DNA of 33,798 nt, taken from contig SFFI01000018.1 in the NCBI GenBank assembly GCA_004556925.1, forward strand, positions 1 to 33,798. The letters run 5' to 3'. How positions within the stretch are numbered: the stretch's first letter is position 1; each line of letters starts with the position of its first letter. Positions 1 through 6,000 of the stretch are shown here, piece after piece. Below the pieces are notes generated by a model. The model had not been told where the DNA came from. It did not search any database and saw only the letters and a list, made by a program, of their open reading frames with translations. A program made the position numbers and the translations under genes. Source of the DNA: Clostridiales bacterium. Its GTDB lineage: Bacteria; Bacillota; Clostridia; Saccharofermentanales; DTU023.

Positions 1-56
1 CTTCCTTCCCTCTCGTAGACTTCCAACGCTTTCCTGATTTCTTCCTCTGAATACAT
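1..56 (-). CDS. IS3-type transposase OrfA, N-terminal fragment
   Basis: An ATG at 56 on the minus strand is preceded by GGAAGG at good spacing and opens 18 codons reading MYSEEEIRKALEVYEREG before the window edge. This resembles the usual start of IS3-family OrfA proteins, which open with MYS followed by a charged helix of a helix-turn-helix domain that binds the element ends. Only the first helix is visible, so the family call rests on this short match and on the terminus-like sequence upstream. It could also be another small HTH protein. Confidence 0.45.
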   Translation of the reverse strand, partial: MYSEEEIRKALEVYEREG

Positions 57-98
57 ATTTCCTTCCTTTCAGTGTCCAGTTTTTTGTCCGCACCCCCA
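1..98 (-). mobile_element. End of a probable IS3-type insertion sequence (partial)
   Basis: Read on the minus strand, positions 98 to 57 give a candidate terminal sequence beginning TGGGGGTGCGGACAAAAAAC and continuing TGGACAC. It is followed by a Shine-Dalgarno (GGAAGG) and the first codons of a small helix-turn-helix-like protein. A terminus starting with TG and containing GGACAAAAAACTGGACA is the style of IS3-family ends. The other end lies outside the window, so neither the paired inverted repeat nor a target duplication can be seen. The outer boundary at 98 is inferred from the TG dinucleotide. Confidence 0.45.
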
Positions 99-169
99 AG
101 TTGAAAATATCACCGGAAAGTTGAAGTATCGACTGAATGTATCGATGGATTAATCATTTTGTTCAAAGA

Positions 170-199
170 CTTTTATTTGTGGTCTTGTACATGTATAAT
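170..199 (+). promoter_or_regulatory. Candidate promoter of the sugar transporter operon
   Basis: A perfect -10 hexamer TATAAT sits at 194-199. No good -35 is present at 17 bp (TTTTAT at 171-176 is weak), so the call rests on the -10. It would give a leader of about 120 bases before the binding-protein gene. Confidence 0.4.
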
Positions 200-240
200 T
201 TCTTTTCATAAGGTGCTTTGTGCAAAATAACTAGAAATCG

Positions 241-301
241 CCGCAGGAGCACAGGGCACTTTAAGCCTGCGGTTTCTGGAGCTAGCTAGGCCCTACGGCC
301 T
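241..301 (+). other. Two hairpins in the transporter leader
   Basis: CCGCAGG at 241-247 pairs with CCTGCGG at 266-272 around an 18-base loop. AGGCC at 288-292 pairs with GGCCT at 297-301 around CTAC. No T-run follows either, so they are not plain terminators. They may stabilise the leader RNA or be a regulator target, and no known riboswitch motif is recognised. Confidence 0.4.
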
Positions 302-327
302 GCCTCCAAGAAAAATAGGAGATACAT

Positions 328-1644
328 ATGAAAAGAACACTTGCACTCGTGCTCGCCCTGCTCATGCTGGTCGCCCTTTTCCCTGCCAGCCTGGTAGAAG
401 CCAAAGAGGATATCACCCTGGATGTTATCATCTGTCAATACGGCCCCAATACCCAAGACTGGTTCTTAGGTAAGGGGATGGACGGCAGCAACTTTGTCGA
501 AAAGTTTGAAAAGGCTAACCCCGGTATCAAGCTCAACCTAGAAGTTGTGTCCTGGAATGATGTGTACACCGTAGTGGATACCCGGATCGCCAGCGATCAA
601 GCCCCGGATATTCTGAATATCGACGTCTTTGCTAACTATGCAACAGAGGGCCTCCTCCTCCCCGTAGAAGATTACTGCCCTGAGGAGTTATTCAAAGACT
701 TCTTCCCCTCCTTTATTGAGCAGTCCGTCATTGATGATGTGGTTTGGGCTGTACCTGACCTGGCTTCTGCCCGTGCCATGTATTACAACGTAGATATGTT
801 TGATGAAGTCGGTATTGATGTCCCCACCACCTGGGCTGAGCTGGAAGATGCCGCCATGGCGATCATGGACTTCTACGAAGCCGAAGTGTACCCCTGGGGT
901 ATTGATATGACAACCGACGAAGGCCAAGCCGCTTTTGCCTACTATACCTGGGGCAATGATGGCGGTTTTGTGGATGAAGACGGCAACTGGGATCTCAACT
1001 CTGAGGCTAATGTAGAAGCTCTCAAATTTGCCTTGAACTTGATTGGCAATCGCTATACCAACCCCAACCCCGCAACCCAGACCCGTTACGACCTGCAAGA
1101 TATGTTTGCTGCCGGCAAAATGGCCATGTGCATTGCGCCCAACTCCATGCCCACTTATTGCGCGGACAAAGATTCCAAGGTCAATATGGCTACTGCCCCT
1201 ATCCCCGCCAACGAAGGCAAGACCTCTTCTTCTGTCGGCGTTATGGACCGGATCATGGCCTTCAAAGATGACAAGGCCCCTGATCAAAAAGCCCGTAACG
1301 AAGCCATCGGCAAATTCCTCACCTTCTTCTACGATCCTGAGAACTACGTAGGCTGGGTCAGCATGGAAGGCTTCCTGCCAGCCGTTAACTCTGCTGTTGA
1401 GTCCTTAGTCGAAGAAGATGAGTCCTTCCAATCCTGGTTGGATGTTCTAGAAAACTGCAAGTTCTATCCTACCGCCAAGGCCGAATGGGACGCTGTTAAA
1501 CAGGGTGTTATCGCCGCTGAACAAGCCTGCCTCACCGATGCCGATGTTAAGGACGAACTGGACAAGCTGCAAGAAAAGATCCTGAAGCTCCAGGAAGAAA
1601 ATGAAGCAAAGGCCGAAAAAGAGGCCCAGAAGAAAGACAAATAA
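328..1644 (+). CDS. Extracellular sugar-binding protein of an ABC importer
   Basis: This is a 438-residue periplasmic-type solute-binding protein (SBP_bac_1/MalE-like), the substrate receptor for the two permeases encoded next. The start is supported by AGGAG 7 bases before the ATG. Residues 1-25 form a signal peptide: MKR, a Leu/Ala-rich core, and a VEA cleavage site before KED. The mature part has features typical of the family, such as a WGNDGGF stretch near residue 210 and an MFAAGKMAM segment near 258. There is no lipobox cysteine, unusual for a Gram-positive binding protein, which is normally a lipoprotein. The last ~40 residues are a highly charged Lys/Glu helix that could form a coiled coil. 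A hairpin after the gene would let it be made in excess over the permeases. The exact sugar cannot be inferred. Confidence 0.88.
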   Translation: MKRTLALVLALLMLVALFPASLVEAKEDITLDVIICQYGPNTQDWFLGKGMDGSNFVEKFEKANPGIKLNLEVVSWNDVYTVVDTRIASDQAPDILNIDVFANYATEGLLLPVEDYCPEELFKDFFPSFIEQSVIDDVVWAVPDLASARAMYYNVDMFDEVGIDVPTTWAELEDAAMAIMDFYEAEVYPWGIDMTTDEGQAAFAYYTWGNDGGFVDEDGNWDLNSEANVEALKFALNLIGNRYTNPNPATQTRYDLQDMFAAGKMAMCIAPNSMPTYCADKDSKVNMATAPIPANEGKTSSSVGVMDRIMAFKDDKAPDQKARNEAIGKFLTFFYDPENYVGWVSMEGFLPAVNSAVESLVEEDESFQSWLDVLENCKFYPTAKAEWDAVKQGVIAAEQACLTDADVKDELDKLQEKILKLQEENEAKAEKEAQKKDK

Positions 1645-1683
1645 GTCTGTCTTGACTTGTGACTTGACCTCCTAAATTTCCAC

Positions 1684-1726
1684 AAGGGGCCGGGCCGGCG
1701 GTCTGGCCCCTTACTATATCTTTTTT
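1684..1726 (+). terminator. Intergenic terminator or attenuator after the binding protein
   Basis: AAGGGGCC at 1684-1691 pairs with GGCCCCTT at 1705-1712 around a GC-rich 13-base loop. A T-run follows at about 1720-1726, separated from the stem by a few bases. Such hairpins between binding-protein and permease genes commonly cause partial termination, so that more receptor than permease is made. Confidence 0.7.
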
Positions 1727-1811
1727 AAGCTAAGTCCTGGCTTTACGTAAGTGCCAACTCCTACCCTTGCCTTCAAAAGCCTAACTATCACCCCCAAAAG
1801 AGAGGACATGT

Positions 1812-2690
1812 ATGCAAAAAAGCCTGAGAAAATATGAGCCCTATCTCTGGCTCTTACCCAGCCTCCTATTGATGGCGGTATTTGTAGTCTTCCCCATCGC
1901 TATTGTCTTCAAATTATCCCTGAGTGATATTTCTAAATCTGGGGTGATCGGGGGCTTTGTGGGCCTCAAAAACTTCCGCGACGCTATCAGCCTTCCTGCC
2001 TTCCAAACGGTGATGCTCAACACCCTCTATTGGGTCCTGTCTGTCGTGGGCATCTCCACGCTTTTGGGCTTTATTATTGCCCTCATGCTCAACAACAAGT
2101 TTCGCGGGCGCAAGCTGGCCCGGGCCGTTCTGGTCTTCCCTTGGGCTACTTCCCTAGTCATCCAAGCGTCTGTCTGGAACTACATCATCAAGTACGAGTA
2201 CGGCAATCTCAATAATATTCTGCTCAATCTGGGCATTATCAAAGAGGCCATTAACTGGCGGTCCTCCTACCAAATTGAATTTATCTGGGCCTGTTTTGTG
2301 GGGATCTTTGTCACCATTCCCTTTGTGACCTTCTGTGTCTTATCCGGCCTCCAGTCCATTGACTCCTCCCTCTACGAGGCGGCCAATATCGATGGGGCCA
2401 GCTACTGGCAAAAACTTTTCCGGATCACCCTCCCCATGGTCCGGCCTTCCCTAACGATTTCAACGGTACTCAATATCATTTATGTCTTTAACTCCTTCCC
2501 CATCATTTACACCATGACCAAGGGGGCGCCTAATAATAAGACAGATACTTTGATTACCTATCTTTATATGCTGAACTTTTACGACCGGCAAAAGGGTCCA
2601 GCCACTGCGCTTTCCGTCATAGGCTTTATCATCCTCTGCATCTGCGCCGGGGCCTACATGATTTTTGCCATGAGAGAGGAGGATAACTAA
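1812..2690 (+). CDS. Sugar ABC transporter permease, MalF/UgpA type
   Basis: This 292-residue inner-membrane permease has about six hydrophobic segments, beginning at residues 11-36 (YLWLLPSLLLMAVFVVFP, a typical MalF/UgpA opening). The cytoplasmic EAA loop at about residues 189-210 reads EAANIDGASYWQKLFRITLP and docks the ATPase. AGAGAGGA precedes the ATG. Its stop codon overlaps the next start (TAATG at 2688-2692), so the two permeases are translationally coupled and should form a heterodimer. The operon has no ATP-binding subunit, so it probably uses a shared MsmX/UgpC-like ATPase encoded elsewhere, which is common in Bacillota. Confidence 0.9.
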   Translation: MQKSLRKYEPYLWLLPSLLLMAVFVVFPIAIVFKLSLSDISKSGVIGGFVGLKNFRDAISLPAFQTVMLNTLYWVLSVVGISTLLGFIIALMLNNKFRGRKLARAVLVFPWATSLVIQASVWNYIIKYEYGNLNNILLNLGIIKEAINWRSSYQIEFIWACFVGIFVTIPFVTFCVLSGLQSIDSSLYEAANIDGASYWQKLFRITLPMVRPSLTISTVLNIIYVFNSFPIIYTMTKGAPNNKTDTLITYLYMLNFYDRQKGPATALSVIGFIILCICAGAYMIFAMREEDN

Positions 2691-4390
2691 TGTCTACTCC
2701 TCAAATGCAAGCTAACCCTCAGGATCGAGCGCCTCAGGATCAGGAAGTCCAGGAACGGGCACCTCAAGATCGGGTGGTCCACCAAAAGCATGGGGTTCAC
2801 CAGGCCCGCGATGTCCGCAAGGAAAACCGCCTGGCCTTTGGCCTCATGGCCTTGGCCGCCCTCCTTGCCCTGGTCCTTCTCTGTCTGCCCTCTTACCACT
2901 TCCAGGCTACAGCCTATCGGAAAAAATCTGGCAACACCTTTGTAGGCGATGAACGCTACGAAAAGGCCCTAGCAGAAGTCCAGGCTGTCCAGGAGGATTA
3001 CAAAAGCCGGGGAATTGACTTGACCCTATCTGAAGAGGTTACTGAACGTACGAACTCTAAAGGCAAGACGACCTCCTTGGTGGAGTTTCGCCTCTCGAAT
3101 ACCTATACCAAGTCTGCCTTAGACTTCTACGGGTCAGGCCTGGCCTCCTCTTGGATCTTGCAAGTCATCCTCTTGGCGATCCTACTCTCCTTGGCCTGTG
3201 CAGCCGCCGGTTTGGTCCATACGATTGATGAGCCTTGGCGGTCTTTAAGCCCCCGCACTGCTAGTCTACGCACAGCCTCTGGCCTCTTGGCCCTGCTGGC
3301 CACCCTCATGGTTCCCCCCTTCATCATGTCCAATACTTTTGACTTGTCACGCCAGGTAAACCTTTATACCACAGGGATTCAAGAGGAAGGCAAGGAGATC
3401 TTTTATAACAAGTTAGACCATTTCCTCTTTGCAGGCCAGGCGGGCGATACGATTGAGGACAGCCTGAGCGGCCTAAAGTTCACCAATAGCGTCTGGATTT
3501 GGCTGGTCATGGCCTGTAGCTTTGTCATGCTGGTCGCAGCTATCCAGCTCCGCAAGGGCAAGATCAAGCCAGTCCTCCTCCGGGGCCTGCTTTACTTCTT
3601 TGTCATAGCCATCTGCCTCTTCATTCTCTATCCCTACTATGTCATGACGGTTACTGCCTTCCGCACCAGCGCGGAGACCAACGACATGTACTTTATGCAT
3701 CTTTTCCCCACAGAGTGGAAGCTGAGCAATCTCAAGGATATCCTGTCCCAGGGCGTCCCCCGCTACCTCCTCAATTCTCTCCTGATTGCAGGTGGCGCTA
3801 CCCTAGTCGCCCTTATCTGTGGGATTCCCGCAGCCTACGCCATATCTCGGATGCAGTTCAAGGGGCGCAAGGCCTTCCTCGGCTTTGTCATCATGAGCCA
3901 AATGTTTTCGCCCGTCGTACTCCTGGTTGGTATTTCCCAGCTCATGGTTACCCTGGGCTTGAACGACTCTATTTTAGGCCTCATCCTGATCAACGCAGCC
4001 TTTAACCAAGCCTTCGCCATCTGGCTCCTGCGAGGAACCTTCCTGTCTATTTCGCCTGAGATGGAGCAGGCCGCCCGTATTGACGGCTGCTCCACTATGG
4101 GGTCACTCTGGCACGTCCTTCTGCCCATGGCCGCTCCCGGTATCGTCACTACCCTCATCTTCGTCTTTATCAATGCCTGGAACGAGTACACCGTAGCGAC
4201 CGTGCTGATTAAGTCGGCCTCCAACCGGCCGATCACCGTGGGCATTACCCAGTTCTCCTCCTTTAATATGATTGAATGGCACTATCTTTTCGCCGCCTCC
4301 CTCCTTGCGACCCTGCCTGTGGTCATTCTCTTTATGACAATTGAAAAGCACCTCACCTCCGGTCTCACCGCTGGTGGCGTCAAGGGCTAG
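2690..4390 (+). CDS. Sugar ABC transporter permease, MalG type, with long N-terminal extension
   Basis: The C-terminal ~270 residues (from about 295) are a standard MalG-type permease: the YPYYVMTVTAFRT segment, the EAA loop near residues 459-480 (EQAARIDGCSTMGSLWHVLL), and a closing ENAWNEY-like region (INAWNEYTVAT). Family members are normally 270-300 residues, whereas this protein has 566. The added part comprises a hydrophilic Gln/Asp/Arg-rich repeat tail (residues 1-45, built on APQDQ/APQDR), a transmembrane helix (~48-67), a ~85-residue charged domain (~70-152), helices at ~155-176, ~197-213 and ~268-286, and an intervening soluble loop. GGAGGATAA overlaps the end of the previous gene, and the 1-base overlap supports this start. 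Function of the extension is unknown; it may contact the non-lipidated binding protein. Confidence 0.88.
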   Translation: MSTPQMQANPQDRAPQDQEVQERAPQDRVVHQKHGVHQARDVRKENRLAFGLMALAALLALVLLCLPSYHFQATAYRKKSGNTFVGDERYEKALAEVQAVQEDYKSRGIDLTLSEEVTERTNSKGKTTSLVEFRLSNTYTKSALDFYGSGLASSWILQVILLAILLSLACAAAGLVHTIDEPWRSLSPRTASLRTASGLLALLATLMVPPFIMSNTFDLSRQVNLYTTGIQEEGKEIFYNKLDHFLFAGQAGDTIEDSLSGLKFTNSVWIWLVMACSFVMLVAAIQLRKGKIKPVLLRGLLYFFVIAICLFILYPYYVMTVTAFRTSAETNDMYFMHLFPTEWKLSNLKDILSQGVPRYLLNSLLIAGGATLVALICGIPAAYAISRMQFKGRKAFLGFVIMSQMFSPVVLLVGISQLMVTLGLNDSILGLILINAAFNQAFAIWLLRGTFLSISPEMEQAARIDGCSTMGSLWHVLLPMAAPGIVTTLIFVFINAWNEYTVATVLIKSASNRPITVGITQFSSFNMIEWHYLFAASLLATLPVVILFMTIEKHLTSGLTAGGVKG

Positions 4391-4435
4391 GCTGGTTTAT
4401 AAGAAAACAAGAAAACTGCCTTGGCAAATTTGCAA

Positions 4436-4483
4436 GTTCCGAGATAAAAGCGTTCCGGGATAAAAGCGTTCCGAGATAAAAGC
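4436..4483 (+). repeat. Three tandem 16-bp repeats between convergent genes
   Basis: The unit GTTCCGAGATAAAAGC occurs at 4436-4451, 4452-4467 and 4468-4483, and the middle copy differs by one base. It is directly preceded by the palindrome GCAAATTTGC (4424-4433), which recurs in the repeat field at the right edge of the window. No obvious bidirectional terminator is seen in the 4391-4505 gap. Confidence 0.85.
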
Positions 4484-4505
4484 TAGGCAGGGAGAAAGTG
4501 ACTTG

Positions 4506-5480
4506 CTAGGCTAACAGGTCAGAAATAATCTTGATAAAAAGCAGGAGAAGGACCACAACAATTAAGGGGCGTACATACTTCTGACCATCCTTAATGACCA
4601 GGCCCGAACCCAGATAGTGGCCCAACATACTGAAGACTGCGCTCACCAGGCCCAGGCGGTAATCAATCAACTGTGTACCCAGAAAAAAGGTCAGACTACC
4701 AATATTGGAAGATAGGTTGATCGCCTTGGTCGTCGCTGCTGCCCGGCGGACATCAATATGGGCGACTTGCGTCAAGAGCAAAATCAGAAAGGTACCTGTA
4801 CCCGGCCCGTAAAAGCCGTCATATGTGCCTACGACAAGGGCGGAGGCCGCGGCAAGAAAGAATTGTTGCTTGCTAAGGCCGGCAAAGAAGGCAGGTGCTG
4901 GGTCTGGGACTGGATCTGGAGATGGGGTCAGGGATGAGGCCGAGGCTGGCGTTGAGGACAGGGATGGGGCTTGGTCTGCTTCAGACTGGACCTGTTGACC
5001 AGCTTCAATTAGATATACTTGGCTAGCTTCCGCGTCATCAGACTGCATTTTCACCTTACCAGGCCTCATTTCTTCGCTCTCCCTTTGCCTCCTGCGCACG
5101 TAGTCACCATAAAAAGAAATGGCCGACACAATGGGCAGAATAATCAGCATGAGATATTGGAAATAGCGTTCGGGGACCTGGACCGCCAGGCTGGAGCCCA
5201 GGTGGGCACCAGTCAGGGCTAAAACGATATAAACAAAGGCATCCTGATGCATATAGCCCTGGGAGAAAAAACGGGCAGTCGATGCGGTAGTGCCAATAGA
5301 GGAGGAAAACTTGTTGGTGGCCAGGGCCATATGGGGCGGGAGACCAGCCAAGAGAAAGGCGGGCAAAGAGATAAGGCCCCCGCCTCCCGCGATGGAATCC
5401 ATAAAGCCCGAACAAAAGAGTAAAAGCGCTGTGATGACATACTTCAACATGGATAACAGTTTAACCCAAATTGCCCCCAC
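4506..5480 (-). CDS. TauE/SafE-family membrane permease
   Basis: This 324-residue protein has two membrane halves in the TauE/SafE (DUF81) arrangement, a family of putative sulfite or organosulfonate and other anion exporters. The first half carries SGFMDSIAGGGGLISLPAFL (residues ~24-43) and NKFSSSIGT. The second repeats the pattern with GTYDGFYGPGTGTFL (~216-231), NLSSNIGSL and GHYLGS. The halves are split by a ~75-residue hydrophilic insert (about 128-203), first charged and then Ser/Pro-rich with DPVPDPAP, which is longer than usual. The start is uncertain: GTG at 5480 or ATG at 5450. Neither has a clear ribosome site, but the ATG gives the more usual MLKYV opening. The gene faces away from nrdD and stands alone. 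Substrate unknown. Confidence 0.85.
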   Translation of the reverse strand: MGAIWVKLLSMLKYVITALLLFCSGFMDSIAGGGGLISLPAFLLAGLPPHMALATNKFSSSIGTTASTARFFSQGYMHQDAFVYIVLALTGAHLGSSLAVQVPERYFQYLMLIILPIVSAISFYGDYVRRRQRESEEMRPGKVKMQSDDAEASQVYLIEAGQQVQSEADQAPSLSSTPASASSLTPSPDPVPDPAPAFFAGLSKQQFFLAAASALVVGTYDGFYGPGTGTFLILLLTQVAHIDVRRAAATTKAINLSSNIGSLTFFLGTQLIDYRLGLVSAVFSMLGHYLGSGLVIKDGQKYVRPLIVVVLLLLFIKIISDLLA

Positions 5481-5534
5481 CTGGTCTACAGTTGAATGTC
5501 ATTCGCCCTATGCTTGCCCTATGGTCGAATTCAA

Positions 5535-5557
5535 ATCGCTCTGTAAGGCTGAGCGAT
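5535..5557. other. Hairpin upstream of the TauE-like gene
   Basis: ATCGCTC at 5535-5541 is mirrored by GAGCGAT at 5551-5557 around a 9-base loop. It lies in the 520-base gap between two divergent genes, next to the solitary 38-bp palindrome. No T-run follows on either strand. Confidence 0.5.
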
Positions 5558-5566
5558 GCTAGCCCT

Positions 5567-5604
5567 TTGGTGGCATTTTCGTAAAAGCGCTACTTTGCCG
5601 CCAA
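5567..5604. repeat. Solitary copy of the 38-bp TTGGYGG palindrome
   Basis: It begins TTGGTGGCA and ends TGCCGCCAA, and is exactly 38 bp like the ten units clustered at 15559-16169. Its left flank ends GATGCTAGCCC, resembling the spacer ending CTGGCTAGCCT in that array. It is therefore a dispersed member of the same repeat family. Confidence 0.75.
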
Positions 5605-5640
5605 GGCTAGCCCAGATCACAAAACCAACATCTTTCCTAA

Positions 5641-5700
5641 AAAATTTGGCATCTACTAGATAAAGCTAGCAAAATTTGACATCTACTAGATAAAGTGGAA
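5641..5700 (+). repeat. Two tandem 30-bp repeats across the nrdD promoter
   Basis: Copies at 5641-5670 and 5671-5700 share their first 25 bases apart from one G/A change (AAAATTTGRC, then ATCTACTAGATAAAG). The second copy supplies the TTGACA -35 box; the first has TTGGCA in its place. Each copy also contains a degenerate NrdR-box-like core. Confidence 0.9.
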
Positions 5701-5704
5701 TAAT
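5676..5704 (+). promoter_or_regulatory. nrdDG promoter
   Basis: A perfect -35 TTGACA at 5676-5681 and a -10 AATAAT at 5699-5704 are separated by 17 bp. Transcription would begin near 5711, just before the strong NrdR box and the riboswitch. Confidence 0.65.
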
Positions 5705-5730
5705 CCAGATCGTAACACTATATCTTGTGC
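5683..5730 (+). promoter_or_regulatory. Pair of NrdR boxes
   Basis: ACACTATATCTTGTGC at 5715-5730 matches the NrdR box consensus (ACACWATATMTWGTGT) at 15 of 16 positions. A weaker second box, CTACTAGATAAAGTGG at 5683-5698, starts exactly 32 bp upstream (three helical turns), the usual spacing of paired NrdR sites. The weak box lies between -35 and -10, and the strong one just after the expected start site. NrdR is a Zn/ATP-cone repressor of ribonucleotide reductase genes responding to ATP/dATP. Confidence 0.75.
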
Positions 5731-5734
5731 TTTT

Positions 5735-5894
5735 GAGCTGCCGCAAGGCTAAAAGAGGAAGCAGGTGAAATACCTGCGCGGTCCCGCCGCTGTAACGCTC
5801 ATCAAAGCCTGCATAACCACTGGTTGAGGCATAGACCTGACTATGCTAGACGCCGGGAAGGGCAGGTGGGGAGTGAAGCCAGAAGACTCGGCTC
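5735..5894 (+). ncRNA. Cobalamin (B12) riboswitch, class I
   Basis: The conserved core is present in order: GGAAGCAGGTGAAATACCTG, then GCGGTCCCGCCGCTGTAA (B12 box region, to about 5795), an internal variable arm, and AAGCCAGAAGACTCGGCTC near the 3' end. GAGCTGCCG at 5735-5743 can pair with CGGCTC at 5889-5894 to close the aptamer. It precedes nrdD, a B12-independent reductase, so ligand binding is expected to lower expression when B12 is available for a class II reductase. Confidence 0.92.
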
Positions 5895-5900
5895 AGAGGT

Positions 5901-5993
5901 ACCCGTGCCACGGATGATGGCAAGAGCGGGTTAGGGCTTCTCAGGTTGTACAGAAGCGCTTTCTCTGCTCTCTTTCGTAAAATTGGAGGAGAG
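5901..5993 (+). promoter_or_regulatory. Riboswitch expression platform before nrdD
   Basis: Three stems can be drawn. ACCCG/CGGGT (5901-5905 with 5927-5931) has an inner GCCA/TGGC. GCTTCT/AGAAGC pairs 5936-5941 with 5952-5957. A CTCTC at 5968-5972 can pair with GAGAG at 5989-5993, which is part of the nrdD ribosome site (GGAGGAGAG). No uninterrupted U-run follows any stem, so control of translation is more likely than termination. The last stem is only 5 bp, so the mechanism is inferred. Confidence 0.45.
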
Positions 5994-6000
5994 TATTTTT

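Noticed and set aside
5983..6000. TTG start for NrdD giving six extra residues
   Set aside because: These codons are the ribosome site (GGAGGAGAG) of the ATG at 6001.
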